Positions 1 through 7,036 of a DNA stretch of 25,734 nucleotides are shown one piece after another. The first letter of the stretch is position 1. Each line of letters begins with the position of its first letter. Below the pieces are notes generated by a model that did not search any database, had not been told where the DNA came from, and saw nothing but the letters and a program-made list of their open reading frames with translations. The DNA is taken from assembly GCA_964564785.1 (NCBI GenBank), contig CAZMCT010000046.1, positions 1 to 25,734 of the forward strand. Reading direction: 5' to 3'. This DNA is from CAZMCT01 sp964564785. Its GTDB lineage: Bacteria; Planctomycetota; Phycisphaerae; UBA1845; Fen-1342. The position numbers were made by a program, and so were the translations under genes.

Positions 1-1
1 G

Positions 2-268
2 GCACGGACCGACAGCGACGCATTGGGCGCGGAGGTCCGCCGCGCCGCGGCTGCGCGCCTGCTCGAACTCGACGGCGCCCCAGGGTTCGGCCGTGTCCTG
101 ACACGCACCGGCGCGCCCTACGCCATCACGCCGCAGGCGGAGTTCGACGCGGCCGCGAGGCCGGCGCTCGATTCCCCGGGTCGCATCGACGTCCTGATCG
201 TCGTCGGTGGTGACGACCGCGCCCGCGAAGCACTGGCCGAATTCGGCCCCCTCACTGAGCTGCCGTAG
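2..268 (+). CDS. C-terminal fragment of an unknown protein
   Basis: The frame is open from the first complete codon of the window to a TAG stop, with no stop upstream, so this is most likely the 3' end of a gene that starts outside the window. About 88 residues are visible. They are Ala/Arg rich and mixed alpha/beta in character, with a hydrophobic strand (IDVLIVVGG) followed by an acidic helix near the end. I recognise no family motif. A TTG at 23 could in principle be a start but has no ribosome binding site. The gene converges on the sulfotransferase-like gene, with 36 bases between the two stops. Confidence 0.5.
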   Translation, partial: ARTDSDALGAEVRRAAAARLLELDGAPGFGRVLTRTGAPYAITPQAEFDAAARPALDSPGRIDVLIVVGGDDRAREALAEFGPLTELP

Positions 269-304
269 GGCCGGCTCGAGGGCACGCCCGTGACGGTCCC
301 CCGG

Positions 305-892
305 CTACCCCTTCGCCCGCTGCCGGTACAACGTCGGCTCCACGACCTTCTGCATCGCGGCTACGTCGAGCTGCCCGCCGAGGAACTCGTTCACCGCCCG
401 AATCGTAGCGGCCGGGTCGCGAATGATTTCATTGTAGTTGACGTACAGGATCTCGAAATTCGGCTGTCGCCGAACCCACTGGTCGAACTGTTCGAGCTGC
501 TGCCGGAACAGCGCCATCAGCTTCTCGGGGCTCAGCGCGCCCCCGCCCTGGCCGCGGTGCTCGAGCATGACATCCTGCGATTTGATCACCTCCTCCAGGT
601 GGCGCTGCATGAAGACTACCCGGTAGCGCCGGCCCGGGGGCAGGTCGTACAGCAGGCGATAGACCATCTTGACCACGCGGCCGCCGGCGAGGCCGAGCCA
701 CGACGGGTCTTGCTTGGTCTGCTTCACCGGCTCGTATTCAAAGTAACCGCGCGGGTTGTCCTCGTCCGGCTTGCGGAGATTATCGGTCAGCGCGGGGATG
801 CCGCCGGCGTCGATCATGGCCATCATCATCGACGTGCCCGAGCGCGGCAGACCGGAGACAATGGTAATCACGTCCTGGGGCGCGGTATTCAT
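305..892 (-). CDS. Sulfotransferase-family P-loop protein
   Basis: A 195-residue protein. Residues 10-23 carry the PAPS-binding 5'-phosphosulfate loop (SGLPRSGTSMM), and residues 93-110 resemble the 3'-phosphate-binding strand and helix (VFMQRHLEEVIKSQ). A late segment (ILYVNYNEIIRDP) is also typical of bacterial sulfotransferase-like proteins. The family normally transfers a sulfuryl group from PAPS to a sugar, peptide or metabolite; the substrate cannot be read from sequence. At 195 residues it is shorter than the usual 250-300, so it is compact or only a nucleotide-binding relative. The start at 892 is chosen over an upstream open extension because AGGAG lies seven bases before this ATG. 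It stands alone, with non-coding repeats upstream. Confidence 0.75.
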   Translation of the reverse strand: MNTAPQDVITIVSGLPRSGTSMMMAMIDAGGIPALTDNLRKPDEDNPRGYFEYEPVKQTKQDPSWLGLAGGRVVKMVYRLLYDLPPGRRYRVVFMQRHLEEVIKSQDVMLEHRGQGGGALSPEKLMALFRQQLEQFDQWVRRQPNFEILYVNYNEIIRDPAATIRAVNEFLGGQLDVAAMQKVVEPTLYRQRAKG

Positions 893-936
893 GCAGCACT
901 CCTGCCGGTGACGGTGGTCGACGATTCTAGCAGCCG

Positions 937-966
937 GTTGAAAAAGGGGACAGGCACCGCGGGAGG
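937..966 (+). repeat. Dispersed 30-base motif, copy 1
   Basis: The motif begins TTGAAAAAGGGGACAGGCAC and ends in GCGGGAGGG. Bases 937-966 include its full length from position 937/938. Its exact reverse complement is found at 23041-23070, with a second degenerate copy abutting at 23011-23040. Its position outside genes and its repetition suggest a genome-wide dispersed palindromic or REP-like element. I infer this class; the window alone shows only three copies. Confidence 0.7.
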
Positions 967-969
967 GGC

Positions 970-1028
970 TCGGGTGGCACCGCTCGGATGGCACGGTTGG
1001 GGTGGCACGGCTCGGGTGGCACGGTCCG
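970..1028 (+). repeat. GGTGGCAC-type direct repeats
   Basis: Four imperfect direct copies of (G)GTGGCAC(C/G)G or GATGGCACGG lie head to tail, the last extending to GGGTGGCACGGTCCG at 1014-1028. The same 15-base word occurs at 22864-22878 and, inverted, at 22994-23008. In both places it sits next to the TTGAAAAAGGGG motif in the same relative order, so the two belong to one composite intergenic element. Confidence 0.65.
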
Positions 1029-1204
1029 TAGCGGCGCAGCCGCGCAGGGCCGTGGTGGTGGGTTGACGGGGAGCCGGCCCCTCTTTTCAACAAGCTCGTA
1101 GGGCCGCCGGCGCGGCGTGCAAAGCCGTGGGCCGCGGGCCTGGCCCGCGGGCCGCGAGCGATAGGCCGCGAGCCGTGGGCCATGGGCCGGGTGTGTCTCA
1201 CGCG

Positions 1205-1250
1205 CTGTCATTTCTTGTCCGTCGCGGCAACGACCACCTCGGAATGACAG
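1205..1250. repeat. CTGTCATT inverted repeat
   Basis: The word CTGTCATT (1205-1212) is mirrored exactly by AATGACAG (1243-1250) across a 30-base spacer, forming a possible stem-loop. No T-tract follows, so it does not look like an intrinsic terminator. It sits among other intergenic repeats and is probably part of them. Confidence 0.5.
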
Positions 1251-1343
1251 CGGGCCGCGCGGCCCGTTCCCCGCTCGCGGGCCTGAGGCCCAGACTCGCC
1301 GTTCCCGGTTCCCCGCTCCCTGGCCTCTCTTCCCCGATCCCGG

Positions 1344-1385
1344 TTCCCTGTTCCCTGATCCCTGTTCCCTGATCCCTGTTCCCTG
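1344..1385 (+). repeat. Heptanucleotide tandem array (T/A)TCCCTG x6
   Basis: Six consecutive 7-base units read TTCCCTG, TTCCCTG, ATCCCTG, TTCCCTG, ATCCCTG, TTCCCTG. Degenerate related words (TTCCCCG, ATCCCGG) extend the pattern upstream to about 1300. The array ends six bases before a candidate -35 box for the downstream regulator gene. Unit length and arrangement resemble the short tandem heptanucleotide repeats known from cyanobacteria; that is an analogy only. Confidence 0.8.
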
Positions 1386-1390
1386 CTCAA

Positions 1391-1419
1391 TTGACGCTCC
1401 CCCGGCCACTTCCGAGAAT
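1391..1419 (+). promoter_or_regulatory. Candidate sigma70-type promoter
   Basis: TTGACG (1391-1396, five of six consensus bases) and GAGAAT (1414-1419, four of six) are spaced by 17 bases and precede the regulator ATG at 1466, predicting a leader of about 40 bases. The prediction rests on motif match alone. Confidence 0.35.
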
Positions 1420-1465
1420 GGCCCCCGACCGGGGCCGGTCGGACCCGGCCCGGTGAGGATTCGCC

Positions 1466-1942
1466 ATGGATTCCTGGGAAGTGCTGCGGGCAGCCGTCGA
1501 TCCTGTCGGGGCAAAAGCGGTCGCGGCCCGGCTGAACCTGTCCAGCGCGCTGGTCTACAAGTGGTGCCAGGAGCCGCGCTCTGGTGATGAACCCGACGGT
1601 TCCGGAGCGCTCAACCCGCTCGACCGCGTGCGGACGCTGTACGAGGCCACGCGCGATCCGCGTCTGATCAACTGGCTGTGCAGCGCGGCCGGCGGGTTCT
1701 TCGTCGCGAATCCGCGCGTCGCACCGGGCGAGCGCGAGGAGCAGTTGCTGGGCACGACGCAGCGGGTGGTGCAGGAGTTCGGCGAGCTGCTCTCGGACAT
1801 CAGCCGCAGCATCGAGAACGATGGTGAGATCACGCCGCCGGAGGCCGAGACCATCCGGCAGTCGTGGGAGCAGCTCAAGACCGCGGCCGAGTGTTTCGTG
1901 GTGGCCTGCGAGCGCGGGCTGTACCGCGGGCGGGGCGGCTGA
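1466..1942 (+). CDS. Phage CII/CP76-like HTH regulator
   Basis: A 158-residue protein resembling the phage regulatory protein CII family (P2-like CP76), which binds DNA through an N-terminal helix-turn-helix. Residues 12-35 (GAKAVAARLNLSSALVYKWC) have the spacing of a helix-turn-helix, followed by the NPLDRVRTLYEATRD segment typical of the family. The C-terminal half (about 90-150) is helical and probably oligomerises. There are no phage genes nearby, so this is a stand-alone chromosomal copy. GTGAGG lies about eight bases before the ATG. The gene ends two bases from the stop of the convergent activase-type gene. Its target is unknown. Confidence 0.65.
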   Translation: MDSWEVLRAAVDPVGAKAVAARLNLSSALVYKWCQEPRSGDEPDGSGALNPLDRVRTLYEATRDPRLINWLCSAAGGFFVANPRVAPGEREEQLLGTTQRVVQEFGELLSDISRSIENDGEITPPEAETIRQSWEQLKTAAECFVVACERGLYRGRGG

Positions 1943-1944
1943 CG

Positions 1945-3240
1945 CTACGTGAAGTACGCCGGATAGACCCGGGTGGTCTTCTTCCGGCGCTGATAGGCCC
2001 GCGCCAGGTCGAGGAAGATCTCCAGGTCGCGGTCGATGTGCCCGCCGACCTTGTCGAAATACAGTGAGCGGATCGGCAGGTCGTCGTGGTCGGCGCTCAC
2101 GGCCGGGTACACCGCCTCGCTCACGATCCCGTTCATGCAGGTGAAGGGCGAGATGTCGATGATGCCGTCGGCGCCCTTGTGATACAGATACACCGCCTTG
2201 CCCACGCTCAGCGTCATCTCGCCCAGCGCGCCGGTCGCCGGGAGGTACGCCTCCGACCCCCGCAACACCTCGCGGATGTCGTCCGCCTCCTCGTAGCCGC
2301 GGAAGTCCTCCGCAACCGGCGCTAGCAGCACGTGCTCATACTGGTGCTGGAAGTAGTCCTTGAGCTTCAGCGCCAGGTAGCCCGCGTTCAGCCGGCCGTG
2401 GTCGTGCTGCCAGTCGTATTCGCGCGACCAGTTCGTGTACCAGACCCATTCCGTCACGTCCGACAGCCAGCACTCGCCTCCCAGCCGCTCGATCCGCCGC
2501 ACCGCGTCCTCGTTGCTGAACGTGTTCAGCCGGCAGTAGATCTCGCCCACCACCCCGATCAGCGGCCGGCCCCGCTCGTACCGCGCCGGCACCGCCCGGA
2601 ACCTGTCCCGCACGCGCTTGACCGCCGCCGCCGCCAGCGCCGAGCGCTCGTTCGTCGGCACGTGCGGTCGGCTCAGCACCGCCTCGAACTCCGCGATCGC
2701 CGCGTGAAAGGCGGCCTCCGCGTCGCCGGGCGTGGTCTCATACGGCCGCGTCTTGAGCAGGAACCGCGTCGCCAGGTCGCCCAAGACCACTCCGAACCAG
2801 GCCACCCGCATCAACTCCTCGGCGTGCGCCCCCAGACCCGCATAGGCGTCGGCGCTGTTCGGCGATACGACCACCGCCTCGCCGTAGCCCTGCTCCGCGA
2901 GCACCTGCCGCAGGTAGGGCGCGTACTGGCCGAAGCGGCACGGGCCGGGCGCCCGCGGCATGAAGAACGCCAGCTTGCGCGGGTCCGCCCCCGGTCGCCG
3001 GCACAGCTTCAGGAAGTCGCCCAGCGTGATCTTGTGCGGCAGGCATTCCTCCCCGCCGCTGTGCAGGCCGCCCAGCTCCAGCGTCTCGCTGTCCGAATCC
3101 GGGGTGACCTCCGCGTCGATGCCCACCGCGCGGAACGCGGCCGCCATCATCCGCGCACTCGCGTAGGCCATTTGGGGGATGTAGACGGTTCGCCCGGCAA
3201 GACCGCTCCGCCCGGCTGACTCTGACACGTGCGCCACCAT
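1945..3240 (-). CDS. 2-hydroxyacyl-CoA dehydratase-type protein (COG3581-like)
   Basis: A 431-residue protein of the type that accompanies, or is fused to, large CoA-substrate-specific activases. Diagnostic segments are GRTVYIPQMAYASARMM (16-32), GGEECLPHKITLGDFLK (62-78), PRAPGPCRFGQYAP (95-108), GEIYCRLNTFSNED (232-245) and DISPFTCMNGIVSEA (362-376). The cysteines at about 66, 101, 236 and 368 are candidates for iron-sulfur ligation. The exact reaction of this family is not established. The start at 3240 has AGGGG about eight bases upstream and lies inside the end of the preceding activase gene, overlapping it by 94 bases in the -1 frame. The frame stays open far upstream of this ATG, so a fused product by -1 frameshifting is possible but unproven. 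It is probably co-transcribed with the activase. Confidence 0.8.
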   Translation of the reverse strand: MVAHVSESAGRSGLAGRTVYIPQMAYASARMMAAAFRAVGIDAEVTPDSDSETLELGGLHSGGEECLPHKITLGDFLKLCRRPGADPRKLAFFMPRAPGPCRFGQYAPYLRQVLAEQGYGEAVVVSPNSADAYAGLGAHAEELMRVAWFGVVLGDLATRFLLKTRPYETTPGDAEAAFHAAIAEFEAVLSRPHVPTNERSALAAAAVKRVRDRFRAVPARYERGRPLIGVVGEIYCRLNTFSNEDAVRRIERLGGECWLSDVTEWVWYTNWSREYDWQHDHGRLNAGYLALKLKDYFQHQYEHVLLAPVAEDFRGYEEADDIREVLRGSEAYLPATGALGEMTLSVGKAVYLYHKGADGIIDISPFTCMNGIVSEAVYPAVSADHDDLPIRSLYFDKVGGHIDRDLEIFLDLARAYQRRKKTTRVYPAYFT

Positions 3241-6200
3241 CTCAGAATCCCCTTGCTGTCCAGATACGCCTCGCAGCGGGTCATCGTGCCGGCGTCGTTC
3301 GAATGCCCGTCGAATTGCAGGGTCAGGAACGGCTTGCCGCGGGCCGCCGGCCGGATGAAGCCCTTGAGGAACGAGTCCGGCCCGCACTTGAAATTCGTCA
3401 CGTAGATGATGTGCAGGTTCGCGTGCTCCGCCACCAGCTTGCCGGCCGCCAGAATCCGCCGCCCGTAGGCCCAGTACATGTTGTCGTTCAGGTCGCTTAC
3501 GTCCGTGCCCGCCAGCGGCAGCGCGTCGATCGGCAACACGTTCACGCCGTACTGCTCGCGCAGCTTGCGGGCCACCGCCAGCGACACGCCGGCGTCGTGC
3601 ATGTTGTACGGCCGGCCGACGAGCACCATGCCCGGCTCGCCCGTCGCGAGGATCTGCTCGAGCGCCTGCCGACCGGCTTCCTGGTAGTTCTTGCGGAACC
3701 AGCGCAGCGCGTCGAGTCCTTGGGCGTATGCGTCCGCGGCGACGCCGGCGGAGACGCCGTACTCGGCGACGACTCGCGCAAGGATGCGGCCGACCGCGGC
3801 GGTCCCGTCGCGGAAGCTGATCGTGGGGCAGAGGATGCGGCCGGTCCAGTTTCGGAAGCGGGGGGCTTGGCGGACCACGAACGGCAGCGTCTGTCCCCAC
3901 GGGCAGTAGTAACTCTCGACGTTGGCAACCCGCTCCTCCGTCGTCAGCAGGTTGGGCAGCCACAGGGCGTCGACGCCCTGCTCGAGCAGCTCGGCCGCGT
4001 GGCCGTGCGCCACGATGATCGGGAAGCACGGCTCGGCCACGACCGTGTCCATCCCGCGGCGGACGGTGTGGCGGTTGGTTTCCGACGAGATCACGACCCG
4101 CAGGCCGCAGGCGCGGAAGAAGCGGCGCCACAGCGGCAGGAGGTCCCAGGTGTACATGGCCAGCGGGATACCGACCGTGGCGCGCGGCGCCGGGGGGTCG
4201 GGCGTCGGGTCGGCGAACAGCAGGTTGTGCCGCAGGGCGACCAGGTCGGGGATGATGGCTTTGCGGCCGCTCTTGACCTGCTTGCGGAAGCGGTCCGAGC
4301 ACTTGTCGCCCCAGAAGGTTTTCTCGCCCTCGACGCTGAACTCCTGGATCGCGCACTGGTTGCCGCAGCCGTGGCACGAGAACTCGCGCAGCGTGTAGTC
4401 GACCTGGGCCAGGTCGTAGCCCCGGAAGCGGGTGCTGGCCCCGGTGGCCTCGATCTTGTCCCGCGCCAGCAGGGCCGCGCCGATCGCGCCCAGCACCGCG
4501 TTATGCGGCGGGACGATGATCTCACGCCCGCAGATGATGCTGAACGCTGCGGCCACCGCGTCGTTGTAAGCCGTGCCGCCCTGGAAGAACACGCAGTTGC
4601 CGATCGGTCGCCCGCGAACCACGCGGTTGATGTAGTTGTGCGCGATCGAGTAGGCCAGCCCGGCCACGATGTCCGCCCGGTCCGCGCCCCGCTGCATGTA
4701 CGTGTTGACGTCGCGCTCCATGAAGACCGTGCAGCGCTCGCCGAGCTTGATGGGCGCCCGCGACGACAGCGCCAGCCGCGCGAACTCCTCCTTGATCGAC
4801 ACCCCCAGCTCCTCGGCCCGCTCCTCCAGGAAGCTCCCCGTCCCTGCCGCGCAAGCCTCGTTCATCGTGAAGTCCACCACGATGGACTCGGCCGGTTTGT
4901 GGAACGCGGCCCCCTCGCCGCGCCACGCCGCCCCCTCTGCGCGGCGCGGCTCCGCCGCTTCTGACTGGAGACTGATGTACTTCGAGTCCTGCCCGCCGAT
5001 CTCGAAGATCGTGTCCGGCCGCTGGCCCAACAGCCGGTCGCCGACGAACGCCGCCCCGGTCTTGTGGCACGTGATCTCGTCGTGAATCGCGTCGGCCCCG
5101 GCCAGCTCGCCCACCAGCTCGCGGCCGCTGCCGGTCGACCCCACGCCCCGCACCCGCACGCCCCAGCCGACCGCCTCCTCCAGCTCGCGCAGGCAGCGCG
5201 TGACCACCTCGATCGGCCGGCCCTCGGTCCGGGTGAAGATCGAGTGGATCACGTCGCCCGCGCGGTCGATCAGCACCAGCTTGGTCCCGACCGAACCGAT
5301 GTCGAGGCCGAGGTACGCGTCCACACGCGACCCGTCGGTCGGAAACACGTACGGCCGTGCACGATCGCGCAACACGCGGACGCGCTCCAGCGTGAGCGGC
5401 GGCATGCGCGGGAAATCGTTCGAATCCGCCGCGCCGCGGTTGAGCTCCTCGATCCGGGCCCGAAGTGCGAGCGATGGGCTGCCCGCGTCGGCTTCCAGCG
5501 CCGCCAGGGCCGCGCCGATGGCCGGCAGCGACTCGGCCGCCTCGGGTACGAATAGGTTGCCGTCGTTCAGCCCGAACGCCTCGCGCAGCCCGCGAACCAC
5601 CGCCGTATTAGCCGAAACGCCGCCCAGCAGCGCGACCGGCGGCACCGGCGTGCGGCCCTTGACCACCGCGGACTTGAAGTTCGTCGCTACCGCGTTGCAC
5701 AGCCCGCGCAGCACCTCGGGCGGCAGAAAGCCCTTCTGCTGCGCGTGGATCATGTCGCTCTTGGCGAACACGCTGCAACGGCCGGCGATCTGCGCGCCCC
5801 GCTCGGCCTGCTCGACGACCCGTCCGATGTCCTCGACAGCCACTTTCAGGCGGCCGGCCTGCTGGTCCAGAAACGCCCCCGTCCCGGCCGCACAGTCCCC
5901 GTTCGAGCTGTAGTCCATGATCCCCAGCACGCCGCTGGAGGGGTCCGGCTCGAGCCGGATGTACCGGCTGGCCTCGCCGCCGATCTCGAACACCGTCCGC
6001 ACGTGCGGGTACAGCAGGTTGATCGCGCGCGCCGCCGCCTGAAACTCGTTGCAGCGGGCCGCACCCAGCGCTGCGGCCACGAGTTGCGCTCCGGCGCCCG
6101 TGATCGTGAGCCCGGCCACTTCAAGCTGCGCCTCGGCCGCCAGCAGTTCCGCCAGCAGCTCGCGGGTCACCTCCAGCGGGCGGCCGCGGGCCCGCCGGGG

Positions 6201-6350
6201 CGCACAGACGCGGATCGCGAGCCCCGATTGCGGCGGGGCGGCCAGCGCGCGGAGCGCGGCGCCCGCTTCCGCCGCCTCCGAGACGGCGCGCCACACCACC
6301 GCGGCCTTGACGCTGACGGCACCGACATCGATACCGACGTATGCACGCAT
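3147..6350 (-). CDS. Large acyl-CoA dehydratase activase (tandem BcrAD/BadFG ATPase + DUF2229)
   Basis: A 1067-residue protein of the HgdC/BadF/BcrA activase superfamily, ASKHA-fold ATPases that pass electrons from an inter-subunit [4Fe-4S] cluster to a dehydratase or reductase partner. Two ATPase modules are visible. The first has the phosphate motif GIDVGAVSVKAAVV (6-19), CAAGTGAFLD with Cys153, and GRCSVFAKSD with Cys192. The second has GLDIGSVGTKLVLID (348-362), CAAGTGSFLEE with Cys500, and GERCTVFMERD with Cys540. A cysteine knuckle, CHGCGNQC (659-666), follows. Residues from about 725 to the end match the DUF2229/COG3580 region, ending in FKCGPDSFLKGF and DGHSNDAGTMTRCEAYLDS. The start has AGGTG seven bases upstream. 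It is the first gene of a two-gene unit. The physiological substrate is unknown. Confidence 0.88.
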   Translation of the reverse strand: MRAYVGIDVGAVSVKAAVVWRAVSEAAEAGAALRALAAPPQSGLAIRVCAPRRARGRPLEVTRELLAELLAAEAQLEVAGLTITGAGAQLVAAALGAARCNEFQAAARAINLLYPHVRTVFEIGGEASRYIRLEPDPSSGVLGIMDYSSNGDCAAGTGAFLDQQAGRLKVAVEDIGRVVEQAERGAQIAGRCSVFAKSDMIHAQQKGFLPPEVLRGLCNAVATNFKSAVVKGRTPVPPVALLGGVSANTAVVRGLREAFGLNDGNLFVPEAAESLPAIGAALAALEADAGSPSLALRARIEELNRGAADSNDFPRMPPLTLERVRVLRDRARPYVFPTDGSRVDAYLGLDIGSVGTKLVLIDRAGDVIHSIFTRTEGRPIEVVTRCLRELEEAVGWGVRVRGVGSTGSGRELVGELAGADAIHDEITCHKTGAAFVGDRLLGQRPDTIFEIGGQDSKYISLQSEAAEPRRAEGAAWRGEGAAFHKPAESIVVDFTMNEACAAGTGSFLEERAEELGVSIKEEFARLALSSRAPIKLGERCTVFMERDVNTYMQRGADRADIVAGLAYSIAHNYINRVVRGRPIGNCVFFQGGTAYNDAVAAAFSIICGREIIVPPHNAVLGAIGAALLARDKIEATGASTRFRGYDLAQVDYTLREFSCHGCGNQCAIQEFSVEGEKTFWGDKCSDRFRKQVKSGRKAIIPDLVALRHNLLFADPTPDPPAPRATVGIPLAMYTWDLLPLWRRFFRACGLRVVISSETNRHTVRRGMDTVVAEPCFPIIVAHGHAAELLEQGVDALWLPNLLTTEERVANVESYYCPWGQTLPFVVRQAPRFRNWTGRILCPTISFRDGTAAVGRILARVVAEYGVSAGVAADAYAQGLDALRWFRKNYQEAGRQALEQILATGEPGMVLVGRPYNMHDAGVSLAVARKLREQYGVNVLPIDALPLAGTDVSDLNDNMYWAYGRRILAAGKLVAEHANLHIIYVTNFKCGPDSFLKGFIRPAARGKPFLTLQFDGHSNDAGTMTRCEAYLDSKGILRWWRTCQSQPGGAVLPGEPSTSPKWPTRVRG

Positions 6351-6466
6351 CCTTGTTCACCTGGCGCGCGGCAGCGCCGCATGCAACCCGTGAGGCAGCA
6401 ACCCGCGGACGTTGTCCAGCCCGCCGCATCGTCACGGCCGGGCGAGCACCCCGTCGGCCCGCTGTA

Positions 6467-6494
6467 AGTATCAGGAACGGTCCGGTTTCGTCAA
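6467..6494 (-). promoter_or_regulatory. Candidate promoter for the activase pair
   Basis: On the minus strand, TTGACG (6494-6489) and GATACT (6472-6467) are spaced by 16 bases and match five and four of six consensus bases. Transcription would begin near 6460, leaving a leader of about 110 bases before the activase ATG at 6350. Confidence 0.35.
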
Positions 6495-6602
6495 GACGAA
6501 CTCACGGCCGTCCGCTGTGAAGTGCGGCGCGCCGCACCGCCTTCGCGCATGTGTTTCGTGCGCCGTGCCGCGCCGCCGACTCATCCGGGGTGCGCGCTGC
6601 GC

Positions 6603-6848
6603 TCACGGCGGGCCGGGCGCTGTCACCGGAGCCGATTCGGGCGGTCGTGGCATTCCCAGGTATCCAAGGGATTCAAGCCGGCTTCGCTCCGCCTCACTCA
6701 GCGACACCGCCGCCGCCGCCTTCAAGCCCGCGCCCGAAGCCGCGGGGTTGTCGAAACTGGCGCAGCGCGCGTCGAGGAACACCGCAGCCACCGCGAGAAC
6801 GACGACCAAGGGTCCGAGAATCGAAAGGCGGCGCCGTGCACTTTGCAT
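6603..6848 (-). CDS. Possible small single-pass membrane protein
   Basis: An 81-residue frame starting at the ATG at 6848. It opens with a basic stretch (QSARRRLS), followed by one hydrophobic segment (ILGPLVVVLAVAAVFLD, about 10-26) and an Ala-rich linker. It then has SEAERSRLESLGYLG (about 51-65) and a Pro-rich tail. The helix ending in LxSLGYLG resembles the short C-terminal helix seen at the ends of many planctomycete exported enzymes. GGCGAG lies five bases before the ATG. The orderly basic/TM/linker composition suggests a real gene, but I know no named family. It would be the only gene between the activase promoter and the PEP-CTERM gene, transcribed away from the latter. Confidence 0.4.
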   Translation of the reverse strand: MQSARRRLSILGPLVVVLAVAAVFLDARCASFDNPAASGAGLKAAAAVSLSEAERSRLESLGYLGMPRPPESAPVTAPGPP

Positions 6849-7036
6849 CGAAGCTCGCCGGCGAGTCGGCGAGTCAGCGTACCGTGCCGGCGGGGGCCAA
6901 GCCAAAGGGCCGAGAGGCGGCGCGCGGCTGTCATCCGGTGTTCCGCATATGGGACCGCGCAGTTTCCGTTGTCTTCGGCGGGCGGCACACCCTAGAATCG
7001 CGCAGGCGGGGTGGCCGAACCGGCCGGAGGTCTCAG

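Larger units (their letters stand above)
893..1465. other. Repeat-rich non-coding stretch
   Basis: No convincing gene lies here. The short open frames in this stretch have low-complexity translations (Gly-Asn-Arg-Glu type) that only reflect DNA repeats. It holds, in order: a 30-base motif shared in inverted orientation with 23041-23070; four GGTGGCAC-type repeats; a GC-rich block of shuffled GGGCCGCGGGCC words (about 1120-1190); an inverted repeat around CTGTCATT; a 7-base tandem array; and a candidate promoter for the regulator gene at 1466. Confidence 0.7.

Noticed and set aside
1208..1390. Frames translating to repeated GNREQGSGNR
   Set aside because: The pattern is produced by the heptanucleotide array and its degenerate upstream copies, not a protein.
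1945..4377. An 810-codon frame extending the dehydratase-type gene upstream to 4377
   Set aside because: The first half is the -1 shadow of the activase gene (Arg/Pro/Gly-rich, no motifs). Only the part from 3240 on has recognisable family motifs and a ribosome binding site.
3303..4964. A 553-codon plus-strand frame
   Set aside because: It is antisense to the well-supported activase and has the His/Arg/Val composition of a GC-rich shadow.
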